DNA from: an uncultured Rhodospirillales bacterium | Lineage (GTDB): Bacteria > Pseudomonadota > Alphaproteobacteria > Azospirillales > Azospirillaceae | DNA length: 33,405 nt | Assembly (NCBI GenBank): GCA_903856295.1 | Contig: CAIOBP010000108.1 | Location: 1 to 33,405, forward strand | Direction: 5' to 3' | Part shown: positions 1 to 12,700 of the stretch, in pieces | How positions within the stretch are numbered: position 1 is the first letter of the stretch | How the letters are laid out: each line of letters begins with the position of its first letter | Notes under the pieces: model-generated | What the model saw: the letters and a program-made list of their open reading frames with translations, nothing else | What the model was told of the DNA's origin: nothing | Database searches by the model: none | Position numbers and translations under genes: made by a program

Positions 1-534
1 CTGCCAAGCGGCAGGTCGGCGCCGAGGGATGGTCTCTCCGGTCTCACCAAGGGATAAATGATGGGAGGCCGGCGTCCGGCGTCAGGGGCAGGCAGCTACT
101 TCAACGCGAGTTCTAACCCACGAGTCGCAGCGACGGGCCCGTCTTTATGGCAACACCCGCCTGTGCCATCAGCCCCGCGGCGCTGAAAATACACAGACTT
201 TCTACGAGCGACCTTCGCGCATTCCCCTGAATATCGCCAGACTCGCCCACCAATAGCACAAGAGCAGCCAAGTTTTGACAAAACCCAAAGAATAAATCAC
301 TCAACATCTCATAAATTGCAGCCAGACCACCTGATAACGCCGCATCCGCCTGCCCGAATTTTTCTAGGCGAGCCCAGCACAGGCGCGCCCTGTTATCCTG
401 TCATTGGGCGAAAACGCCCGGATATAGTCACGCTCCCCAGCAAAAAGACTCGGAAAAACAGCGGGCAATTACCCGACTCTCATCGTTTACCTCAAGATGG
501 ATCGACAGTCCGATGGCCCGGGGGATGCCGGCCC
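1..534. other. Left flank without a convincing gene
   Basis: This stretch lies downstream of the minus-strand pepF gene. It contains only short open frames on the minus strand (about 61 and 64 codons, near 96-307) with no clear ribosome-binding site and no recognisable domain. It is less GC-rich than the coding regions, especially from about 240 to 330. Two small palindromes are visible: CTGCC/GGCAG at 1-14 and GGGCG-AAAA-CGCCC at 406-419. The second resembles a terminator stem, but no T-run follows it on either strand. I see no tRNA cloverleaf. Confidence 0.5.
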
Positions 535-2307
535 TCAGCCCTCGGCTTCCAGCGCGTCGATGAAGCCGCGCACCACCGACAGCCCCTTCTGCCAGAAGGC
601 CGGGTCGGAAGCATCGAGCCCGAACGGCGCCAGCAGATCGCGGTGGCGCCGGGTGCCACCAGCCTCGAGCATCGCCCGGTACTTGCCGGCGAAGCCCTCG
701 GGCGCCTCGGTATAGGCGGCATAAAGCGAATTGACCAAACAATCGCCGAAGGCATAGGCATAGACATAAAACGGCGAATGCACGAAATGGGGAATATAGG
801 ACCAGTAGCCGCGATAGCCCTGGTCGAAGCGCAGCGCCGGCCCCAGGCTCTCGGCCTGCACCGCCAGCCAGATTTCACCCAGCCGTTCGGCGGTGATCTC
901 GCCTGTCCGGCGCTCGGTGTGGACGCGCACCTCGAAATCGTAGAAGGCGATCTGGCGGACCACGGTGTTGATCATGTCCTCGACCTTCGAGGCCAGCATG
1001 GCGCGGCGGCGCCGGGGCTCGGTCTCGGCCGCCAGCAGGGCACGGAAGGTCAGCATTTCGCCGAACACCGAGGCGGTTTCGGCCAGGGTCAGCGGCGTGT
1101 CCGAGAGCAGATGCCCCTGCCCCGCCGCCAGCACCTGATGGACGCCATGGCCCAACTCGTGGGCCAGGGTCATGACATCGCGGGTCCGGCCCTGGAAATT
1201 GACCAGCAGATAGGGATGGACGCCGGACACGGTGGGATGGGCGAAGGCACCCGGAGCCTTGCCCGGCCGCACCGGAGCATCGATCCAGGGCCGCTCGAAG
1301 AAGCGCCGGCCGATGTCGGCGAGCTCGGGCGAGAAGTCCTGATAGGCGCCGAGCACGACGTCCCGGGCCTCGGCCCAGCTATACGTCCGCTCCTCGACAT
1401 CGGGCAGCGGCGCGTTGCGATCCCAGTAATCGAGGCGGTCGCCGCCGAACCATTTGGCCTTGAGGGCGTAATAGCGGTGCGACAGCTGCGGATAGGCCGC
1501 CTTGACCGCCGACACCAGCGCCTCGACCACCCCATCCTCGACCCGGTTGGACAAATTGCGCGCCGAGGACGGGTGCGGATAGTTCCGCCACTTGTCGTCG
1601 ATCTCCTTGTCCTTGACCAGGGTGTTGGTGATCAGCGCGAAGGTGCGGACATTCTCCCCCAGTACCCGGCCGATCACCTCGGCGGCCTCGCGCCGTACCG
1701 CCGGATCAGGATTGCTCAGCCGGTCGAGCGCCCGGGTGCTGGTCAGCGCCTCGCCCCCGAGCGGAAAGCGCAGCGCCGTGATGGTTTCGTCGAACAGCCG
1801 GCTCCAGGCCGCCCGTCCGACCACCACCTTCTCATGGAGCAGCCGCTCCATTTCATCGCTGAGCTGGTGGGGGATGAAAATCCGGGTGTCGCGCAGCCAG
1901 GGCGCGTACCGGGTCAGCGTCTTGTCCTTGGCGATCCAGCCGTTGAGGGTGTCCTCGTCGAGCTGATTGATCTCCAGGGTGAAGAACACCAGATTGGCCG
2001 AGATGGTGTTGACCCGCTCCTGAAGCGTCTGGAAGAACTGCCCGATCTTGGGGTCGCTCATGTCGCCGGAATAGACCAGGCTGGCATAGCTGAGCAGCCG
2101 GCCGAGCCGCTCGTCGATCGCCTCGAACTCGGCGATCGCCCGCCCCAGCCCCGCCGCTCCCAGCTTGGGCAACCCGCCGGCATACCGGCGGTGAAAGGCC
2201 ACGGCCTCGCGCTCGCTGGTTTCCAGATCCTCGGCCAGCTGCGGCGACGCGGTGCCCGGATACAGGTCGTCGAGGTTCCAAACCGGCAGCGCGCCCAGAT
2301 CGGTCAT
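535..2307 (-). CDS. pepF: M3 family oligoendopeptidase F
   Basis: A cytoplasmic zinc metallopeptidase that cleaves short peptides, 590 residues long, which is the usual size for the PepF group of family M3. The zinc motif HELGH is at about residues 383-387, preceded by TLA. A Glu in the downstream ETASVFGE stretch (about 409-416) supplies the third ligand expected for M3 enzymes. The C-terminal Y/F-rich segment (GYRGYWSYIPHF and following) is also typical of PepF. The open frame continues upstream of this ATG, but that part reads through a GC-rich palindromic repeat and has the composition of non-coding sequence. The product beginning MTDLGALPVWNLDDLYPG matches the normal N-terminus of the family. 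The gene follows regA in the same direction, separated by the repeat at 2321-2431, so it is probably transcribed independently. Confidence 0.93.
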   Translation of the reverse strand: MTDLGALPVWNLDDLYPGTASPQLAEDLETSEREAVAFHRRYAGGLPKLGAAGLGRAIAEFEAIDERLGRLLSYASLVYSGDMSDPKIGQFFQTLQERVNTISANLVFFTLEINQLDEDTLNGWIAKDKTLTRYAPWLRDTRIFIPHQLSDEMERLLHEKVVVGRAAWSRLFDETITALRFPLGGEALTSTRALDRLSNPDPAVRREAAEVIGRVLGENVRTFALITNTLVKDKEIDDKWRNYPHPSSARNLSNRVEDGVVEALVSAVKAAYPQLSHRYYALKAKWFGGDRLDYWDRNAPLPDVEERTYSWAEARDVVLGAYQDFSPELADIGRRFFERPWIDAPVRPGKAPGAFAHPTVSGVHPYLLVNFQGRTRDVMTLAHELGHGVHQVLAAGQGHLLSDTPLTLAETASVFGEMLTFRALLAAETEPRRRRAMLASKVEDMINTVVRQIAFYDFEVRVHTERRTGEITAERLGEIWLAVQAESLGPALRFDQGYRGYWSYIPHFVHSPFYVYAYAFGDCLVNSLYAAYTEAPEGFAGKYRAMLEAGGTRRHRDLLAPFGLDASDPAFWQKGLSVVRGFIDALEAEG

Positions 2308-2320
2308 GTCTCTTACTCCA

Positions 2321-2431
2321 GGTTTCCAAAGACCCCCGGCCTTTGGCGGGGTCCAGGGGCTGAGCCCCTGGTGTCTCCGACGGCCAGGGCTTTGCCCTGG
2401 ACCCACTGGGGCCTCGGGCCCCAGACCCCAT
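2321..2431. repeat. Dispersed palindromic element (REP-like), copy 1
   Basis: Between regA and pepF there is a run of nested palindromes: CCAAAG...CTTTGG, CCAGGGGCTGAGCCCCTGG, CCAGGGCTTTGCCCTGG, and CTGGGGCCTCGGGCCCCAG followed by ACCCC. The same building blocks recur at 20143-20196 and 24361-24417 in this window. It is intergenic and non-coding. Inference: a REP/BIME-like repetitive element that could form RNA hairpins and separate the regA and pepF transcripts. Confidence 0.75.
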
Positions 2432-2434
2432 CGG

Positions 2435-3019
2435 CTAGCCCCTGGGGGCGTGCTTGTTGAGAATGCGCTGAAGGGTGCGGCGATGCATCTTGAGCCGGCG
2501 CGCGGTCTCCGAGACATTGCGGTCGCACTGCTCGAACACCCGCTGGATATGCTCCCAGCGCACGCGGTCGGCCGACATCGGATTGTCGGGCGGCGAGGGC
2601 AGCGGCCGGCCATCCATCAGCAGCGCGGACTCGATGGCGTCGGCGTCGGCGGGCTTGGGCAGATAATCCACCGCCCCGGCCTTCACCGCCGCCACGGCGG
2701 TGGCGATGTTGCCGTAGCCGGTGAGCATGACGATCCGCGCCTCGGGCCGGGCGTCGCGCAAGGCGGCGACCACATCGAGACCGCTGCCGTCGGCAAGGCG
2801 CAGATCGACCACCGCGAAGACCGGCGCCGCTTCCTGCGCGATATCGATGCCGAGCGAAACGGTGTCGACCGCCACCACGTCGAAGCCGCGCTTCTCCATC
2901 GCCCGCATCAGCCGGATGCGGAAGGGCGCGTCGTCGTCGACGATCAGCAGACTGCGCGAGGCATCGCCGTTGAAGGTCAGCTTGGTGACGTCGATCGGCA
3001 AAATGTCATCGGAAGGCAT
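2435..3019 (-). CDS. regA: Redox response regulator RegA/PrrA/ActR
   Basis: Response regulator of the RegB/RegA (PrrBA, ActSR, RoxSR) global redox system, which in alphaproteobacteria controls photosynthesis, respiration, and carbon and nitrogen fixation genes. The product is 194 residues. The receiver domain (about 22-135) has the acidic pocket VDDD, the phospho-acceptor Asp in VVDLRL (about residue 72), the T in MLTGYG and the K in YLPKP. A short linker leads to a FIS-type helix-turn-helix at the C-terminus, NVSETARRLKMHRRTLQRIL, which is nearly invariant in RegA orthologues. The ATG at 3019 is chosen because the product then has the family length; a GTG at 3031 is also possible. Its kinase regB lies 183 bp upstream on the same strand. 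The senC/prrC gene often found in this neighbourhood in other species is not present here. Confidence 0.95.
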   Translation of the reverse strand: MPSDDILPIDVTKLTFNGDASRSLLIVDDDAPFRIRLMRAMEKRGFDVVAVDTVSLGIDIAQEAAPVFAVVDLRLADGSGLDVVAALRDARPEARIVMLTGYGNIATAVAAVKAGAVDYLPKPADADAIESALLMDGRPLPSPPDNPMSADRVRWEHIQRVFEQCDRNVSETARRLKMHRRTLQRILNKHAPRG

Positions 3020-3202
3020 TGCACTCACCACTTCTCACAAGGCGACCGAACCGCCCGACGCTCATCATCATCTCGCAAGACCGGCACTGTTCTTCACGAG
3101 GAGTACAGTATCACGATCGTTTCGTAAATCATGGAGTTTCAACCACCGTCATGCCGGCTGAAATTAAGCGGCTTTTGATCGAGAGGTTTCCTGAAAGCTC
3201 GC

Positions 3203-4543
3203 TCATGCTTCCTCCATGTCCAGGATCGTGCGCTCCCAATGAACCAGGACCTGGGCGCCACCCTGACGACGATTACAGAATTCCACCCGCGCGCCGGTGC
3301 GGCCGAGCAGGGTCGCGGCGATGAAGATGCCCAGCCCCATGTGACCGGAGCGATCGCTTCGGGCCGAGATATAGGGCTCGCCGATCCGGGACAGCAGATG
3401 GGAGGGAAAGCCCGGCCCGTCGTCGGCGATGGTCAGCCGCACGGTGTCGGCATCCCAGGCGGCAATGACCTCGACCTCGCGCTGGGCGAACTGAAGCGCG
3501 TTCTGCAGCAGGTTGCCGACCCCGTGAATGATCTCGGGCCGGCGGCGGATCACCGGCTCGGGCGAGCCGTCGAGGGCGCTGGGCACGATGCGCAAGGTCG
3601 CCGGAGCGGCGCGATGGCAGGTGGAGGCGGCGTCGATCAGGGCGGTCAGCGGCAGGCGCTCGAAGGGGTCGCCGCCATCGGCCTCGGGCTTGCGCGCCAG
3701 CTCGGCCAGAATATCGCGGCAGCGCAGGCTCTGGCTCCTCAGCAGCGCGATGTCTTCAGCCATCGGGCTGTCCTTGGGCACCTCGTGGGCCAACTCGGCC
3801 GCCACCACCACGATGGTCCCCAGCGGCGTGCTCAATTCGTGGGCGGCGGCGGCGGCCAGCCCGCCCAGGGCCGACAGCCGCTGTTCGCGCGCCAGCGCCA
3901 TCTGGCTCGCCGACAAGGCATCGCTGATCCGCCGGGATTCGTGGGCGACCCGGAAGACATAAGAGGCCAGCATCACCGCCGCCATGGCCAGCCCGATCCA
4001 CACCCCGGTCAGGTACAGCGGCGGCATGACCAGATTTTCGCCATCCCACGGCAGCGGAAAGTGCCAGATCGCCAGCACCGCGCAGCACAGCTGGTTGACC
4101 AGGGTCAGCAGACAGACGTTCCAGACCGAGAGGATCGCCGCGCCCACGGTCAGCGGCGCCAGCAGCAAAATCGTGAAGGGATTGACCATGCCGCCGGTCA
4201 GGTAGAGCAGCAGGGTCAGTTGCAGAGTGTCGAACGCCAGATAGAGGGTGGCGTCCCGGTCGGTCAACCGCTGCTGGCCGCCGCGCTGGAGCATCACCAG
4301 CAGATTGAGCAATACCGACGCCCCGACCGTCGCCAGCATCGGCGGAATCGGCAGCTCGATCTTCAATAACTCGGTGATCACCGCCATCGAGGTCAACTGG
4401 CCGGAAATCGCGATCCAGCGCATCATGACCAGGGTCCGGCCGTTGACCCGGCCATCGGGCAACGGCGGCACCACGGCGGCGCCCCGCGCCTCCCGTTTGG
4501 CGCCGGCCCTGGATCGGTCGATGTCCTCGGTGGTGCTGGCCAT
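3203..4543 (-). CDS. regB: Redox sensor histidine kinase RegB/PrrB/ActS
   Basis: Membrane-bound sensor kinase partner of RegA, 446 residues. An N-terminal region with about six transmembrane helices (roughly 40-200) carries the quinone-sensing signature GGMVNPF at about 117-123, equivalent to the GGxxNPF box of RegB. The H-box is AAAHELSTPLGTI with the phospho-acceptor at about His235. The redox-active cysteine expected in the dimerisation domain is present at about Cys275 within SQSLRCRDILAEL. HATPase_c follows, with an N-box (HGVGNLLQNALQF), DDGPGF and GHMGLGIF. The start has the ribosome-binding sequence AGAGGA a few bases upstream. The gene is divergent from the substrate-binding-protein gene at 4749, leaving a 205-bp shared regulatory region. 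All known redox-sensing residues appear intact, so I expect a functional sensor. Confidence 0.95.
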   Translation of the reverse strand: MASTTEDIDRSRAGAKREARGAAVVPPLPDGRVNGRTLVMMRWIAISGQLTSMAVITELLKIELPIPPMLATVGASVLLNLLVMLQRGGQQRLTDRDATLYLAFDTLQLTLLLYLTGGMVNPFTILLLAPLTVGAAILSVWNVCLLTLVNQLCCAVLAIWHFPLPWDGENLVMPPLYLTGVWIGLAMAAVMLASYVFRVAHESRRISDALSASQMALAREQRLSALGGLAAAAAHELSTPLGTIVVVAAELAHEVPKDSPMAEDIALLRSQSLRCRDILAELARKPEADGGDPFERLPLTALIDAASTCHRAAPATLRIVPSALDGSPEPVIRRRPEIIHGVGNLLQNALQFAQREVEVIAAWDADTVRLTIADDGPGFPSHLLSRIGEPYISARSDRSGHMGLGIFIAATLLGRTGARVEFCNRRQGGAQVLVHWERTILDMEEA

Positions 4544-4748
4544 GAGTTCCTCTTGCGGCCGGCGCGAAACGCCCTCTGCCCTGTGCGCTTATGTCTCATT
4601 TTGCCGACAAAGTCGACTGTTGACAGCGCCAGAACAGGGCTCTGCGGCGTTATCTTTCGTGCGCCCGTCCGAGGCCGGCTTTTCTTCCGGGTGGGTTTCG
4701 TGTCACAAGGAGTGGCTCCCGAACTCATCACACCGGAGGTTTCGATCC

Positions 4749-5888
4749 ATGGCGTCTTTCTGGAAAACCGCCCTCGCCGGGGCGCTCGGCCTCGCGGCGC
4801 TCACGCAGTCCTCCGCGCCCGCCCTGGCGGCGGACCCGGTGACCATTGGTTCGATCGAGGCGCTGAGCGGCCCGGCCTCGCGCTATGGGCTGGCGATCCG
4901 GGCCGGCCTGGAACTGGCGCTCGAGGAAATCAATGCCGCCGGTGGTGTGCTGGACGGCCGGCCGCTGCAGATTCTGTTCGAGGACTCGGCGGGTCAGAAG
5001 GAGCAGGCGATCAACGCCGCGCGCAAGCTGATCGGCCGCGACAAGGTGCCGGCGATCATCGGTCCGACCCTGTCCACCGAGATGTTCGCGGTCGGGCCGG
5101 TGGCGCTCGAGCGGCAGGTGCCGATCATCGGCACCTCCAACACCGCCAACGGCATCACCGACATCGGCCCCTTCGTCTTCCGCACCTCGATGCCCGAGGC
5201 CGACGTGATTCCGGTGACCCTCAAGGCCGCTCAGGCCAAATTCGGGGTCAAGCGGGTGGCGGTGATGTACGGCAATGACGACGCCTTCACCAAGTCGGGC
5301 TACGATGTCTTCAAGGCCGCCCTGGCGGCCCAGGGCATCGAGACCGTGACCACCGAAACCTTCGGCGCCAAGGACACCGATTTTTCCGCCCAGCTGACCA
5401 AGATCAAGAGCCTCGATGTCGACGCGGTGGTGGTCTCGGCGCTGGTCGAGGCGGCGTCGGGCATCCTGCTCCAGGCCCGGCAGGTCGGCATTCCGGACAC
5501 GGTGTTCTTCATCGGCGGCAACGGCTTCAATTCGCCCAAATTCGGCGAGATCGCCGGCGCCGCCGCCGACGGCACCCTGGTCGGCAGCCCGTGGTTCATC
5601 GGCAAGCCCGACCCGGCCAACCAGAGGTTCGTCGCCGCCTTCACCAAACGCACCGGCGCCCCGCCCGACCAGTTCGCCGCGCAAGCCTACGACACCCTGT
5701 TCATCCTCGCCGAGGCGATCACCCGCGCCGGCACCGCCAGCGGCGACGCCATCCGTCAGGCCCTGCTGAGCACCAGCCACACCGGCGTGCTCGGCCCCTT
5801 CACCTTCGACGAGCACCGCTCCCCCGGCGCCACCACCGGAGTCGTGGTGCTGGTCAGCCAGGGCGGAAAATTCGCAGCGCTGAAGTGA
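4749..5888 (+). CDS. ABC transporter substrate-binding protein, branched-chain amino acid (LivK) type
   Basis: Periplasmic ligand-binding protein of 379 residues. A Sec signal peptide (about 1-27, ending APALA before ADPVTIG) is followed by a type-I periplasmic-binding fold. Family landmarks are IGSIEALSGPASRYG, the LALEEINAAGGV stretch, the AARKLIGRDKVPAIIGP lobe and the GTSNTANGI ligand-contact segment. The ATG at 4749 is preceded by GGAGGT eight bases upstream, so this start is preferred over the longer open frame that begins near 4248 opposite regB. No permease or ATPase gene is adjacent, so the protein is an orphan in this window. It may feed a transporter encoded elsewhere, or serve as a sensory ligand-binding protein. 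Its 3' end is 12 bp from the end of the convergent hybrid kinase gene. The actual ligand cannot be read from the sequence. Confidence 0.9.
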   Translation: MASFWKTALAGALGLAALTQSSAPALAADPVTIGSIEALSGPASRYGLAIRAGLELALEEINAAGGVLDGRPLQILFEDSAGQKEQAINAARKLIGRDKVPAIIGPTLSTEMFAVGPVALERQVPIIGTSNTANGITDIGPFVFRTSMPEADVIPVTLKAAQAKFGVKRVAVMYGNDDAFTKSGYDVFKAALAAQGIETVTTETFGAKDTDFSAQLTKIKSLDVDAVVVSALVEAASGILLQARQVGIPDTVFFIGGNGFNSPKFGEIAGAAADGTLVGSPWFIGKPDPANQRFVAAFTKRTGAPPDQFAAQAYDTLFILAEAITRAGTASGDAIRQALLSTSHTGVLGPFTFDEHRSPGATTGVVVLVSQGGKFAALK

Positions 5889-5900
5889 TCGGCGGCGCGG

Positions 5901-9536
<3,636 letters not shown>

Positions 9537-9700
9537 TTCATCCGCTCCCGGAGCAACTGACCTGAACAACCTCAGGAGGCGCCATCTCTACGCGAGGGCC
9601 GGCAAGGCCGCCGAATCCCCTCGAGTCTTATGGTTTTTTAGCAAAAGTCAATCCTTAACCTCCGGCCATGGGGGGGAGGGACTCGGCATAACGGCGGCGA

Positions 9701-12700
9701 TCAACCGCTTGAACCGACCAGGGGCAAGCCGGTCACCTGGGACCAAGTCTGCTGCTGGGCGGGCGTGAACGCCAGCAAGACCGTCGATGCCGAGAATGTC
9801 CGGGCGCCGGTTTTGGTCATCTGGGACAAAAAGCCGGTATCCAGCGCCATCAACTGACCGGCGGACAGGCCGCGCAGCTGCCCGCCGGTCAGCCCCTGAA
9901 TCTGCGGCTGCGACATGCTGTTCAGCACATCGCTGCCGATCACCGCGATCTGGGCCGGCGTCAGCTTCGCCACCTGACTGGCGCTCAAGCCGCGCATCTG
10001 TCCCGGGGTCAGCGCGGCGATGCTGGACAGGCTGATGCTCGACGGAGCCATGAGCGCCGCCACCTGATCGGCGCTCAGGCTTTGGAACTGGCTGGCGGAC
10101 AGCGAGTCGATCTGCGTCGCCGACAACGCCTTCACCTGGGCGGTGGAGAAGCCGTCCAACTGCTGGTTGCTCAAGCTGCCGATCTCGCTGGCGCTGAAGC
10201 TGCCGATCTGGCTGTTGGACAGCAGGCCGATCGAGGGGGCGGTGAGCGCGGCCAATTGCTCCGCGGTCATGTTTTTCAGGTCCGCCCCGCTCAGCCCCGC
10301 CAGCTGAGGGCCAGCCAGTGCCGAGACGACGCCGGGGCTGAGAGCCTGAAACTGGGCGGTGCTGAACGCCGCCAGCTGGCTCGCGGAGAACTGGCCGACC
10401 TGCGCGGCACTCAACCCGGCGATGTGATCGGGGCTCAGGCTTTTCAGTTGGGACGCCGACAACAGCGCCGTCTGATCGGCACCCAGCGCCTGCACCTGAC
10501 TGACCGACCAGGCGGCCAGTGACTTCAGGCCCTTGATTTGGGCCGAGCTCAGGGCCTGAACCTGCGCACCGGTCAAGCCGGCGAGCTGGTCGGCCTTCAG
10601 GCTGTTGAGTTGCGCCGCCGTCAGAGCCTGGATCGCCGGGACGCACATCTGAGCGAGCGTCCCGGCGCCCAGCGCACCGAGCTGGCCGGCGCTCAGGCTC
10701 ATCAGGGCAGGAACGCTCAGGCCGTTGAGCTGATCGGCGGTCAGAGCGGAGAGCTGCGCGGTGGAAAACGCCTTCGCCTGGGCCGCGCTCAGCCCCGCCA
10801 TGTCCGCGGCCGACAGGCTGCTTAGCTGGCTCGCGGTGAGCGCCGCCAGCTGAGCCGTGCCAAAGCCGGCGATCTGCTGCGCGCTCAGGGCGCCAAGCTG
10901 GCCGTTGGTCAGCGCCTGCATCTGGGGGGAGGTCAAGGCGCTCAGCTGGGCGGTGCTGAAGCCGTTCAGCAGACTGGTGCTCAACCCGCTGACCTGACTG
11001 GCGCTCAGCGACTTCAGCTGGCTCAGCGTCACGCCGGCAAATTGCGCGGACGACAGCAGGTTGAGCTGGGCGGCGCTCAGCGCCCCGATCTGGGAGCTGG
11101 ACAAGGCCTTGATCTGACCGGAGCCGAAGCCCTGTACCTGCGCGTCGGCCAAGCCGCCGATCTGGGTGGGCGTCAGGGCCGCCATCTGGGCGCTCGATAA
11201 ATTGGCCACCGGCAGGGCATTGAGCTGGTCGGTGGCCATCGCCTTCAGCTGAGCGCTGGTCAGGGCCGCAGTCTGGGTGGCCGACAACCCCGCGACCAGA
11301 GTGCCGCTCAGGGCTCCGATCTGGACCGTGGTCAGGGCCTTGATCTGGCTGACCGTCAGCGTGCCGAGCACGCTCGTGCCAAGGGCCGCCACCTGATCGG
11401 TGCTCAGTGCCGCGACCAGGGACGCGCTCAATCCGGCGACCTGGGCGCTGCTCAGGCTGTTGAGCTGGGCCGGCGTGAAGCCCCGCATCTGCCCCGAACT
11501 CAGGCTGTTGAGTTGGGCGACGGTCAGCGCCGCTTGCTGATCGCCGGTCAGGCCGGCCAGCTGGTCGGTGGTCAGGCTTTTGATCTGGGAGCCGCCCAGC
11601 GCCGCCACCTGATCGGCGGTCAGCGCGGCGACCTTGGCGGAGGTCAGGCTGGCCAGCTGCTTGGTCGTCAGCGCCTTGACCTGGGCGGCAGTCAACCCCT
11701 GGAGCTGCGTGCTGTTCAGGCTGTTGAGCTGATCGCTGGTCAGGGTGGCGACCTTGAGCCCGGTGATGTTGGCGCCCAGATTGCCGATCGCCAGATTGGC
11801 AAGCTGGGCCGTGCTCAAGGCCGCAACCTGTGCCGAGGACAGGGTGTAGACCTGATTGGCGGTCAGCGCCGCCACTTGGCTGGCGCTGAGCGAACTCGCC
11901 GGAATGACCGCCATCTGGTCGCTGGTCAGATATTGCAGCTGACTCGTGGTCAGCGCCTTGATGTTCAAGGATTTGAGTTGCTGCGCGCTCAAGGCCTGCA
12001 TCTGCGCGCCCCCCAGCGCCGCCAACTGGGCGGTGCCAAGCGAAGCGATGGCGATGGCCTGGATTTGCACCGCCGTCAGCCCGGCGATCTGATCGGTGGT
12101 CAGGGCCTTGAGGGTGACGGCCTTGATTTGGTCGGCGGTGAGGTTCGCGATCTGACCGGCGCTCATCGCCTGGAGCTGCGCCGCCGACAGCGCCCTGAGC
12201 TGCGCCGACGACATCTGAGCCAGTTGGTCGTAGGACAGCAGCGCCACCTGATCGCCGCTCAGTTTCGTGACCTGCGCGGGGTTCAGCGCCTGAATCTGAA
12301 CCTCGCTGCCCCCGGGCGACGGGTTGGCCGAGGCGTCCTGGGCCGGCGGTTTGGGCAGAGGGGGCGGGACCGGCCTGATTTCCGAAAGCGTGATCGTTTG
12401 CCAGTCACCCCAATAGGGGCCGTTGCTGGCGCGAATCTGGATGGTGTCGATCCCCGCCTTGTCTGCGGTCTTGATCGAAACACCGTCCAATGTCGACACG
12501 GATACTGCGGCAGCGGCACTGGTCGCGGTTTTCGTCTCGCCATTTATGGTGATGACCTGGCCGGCGCTATCGAAAATCTGGTATTGGACAATCGGCTTAC
12601 CGGCCGGGTCCGTGAAGCTGGCCAGATCGGAGAGCGTGACCGAGGTCGAGGTATTCGCCGTCGCGCTGCCGCCGGCCGTCGAATATGGCGCGTCAAGTCT

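Noticed and set aside
96-307. Two overlapping minus-strand frames of about 60 codons
   Set aside because: No ribosome-binding site, no domain, and they overlap each other in different frames.
9790-12292. 24-bp periodicity that might be taken for a CRISPR-like or satellite array
   Set aside because: The period is an in-frame octapeptide repeat inside one long open frame; there are no identical repeats with unique spacers.
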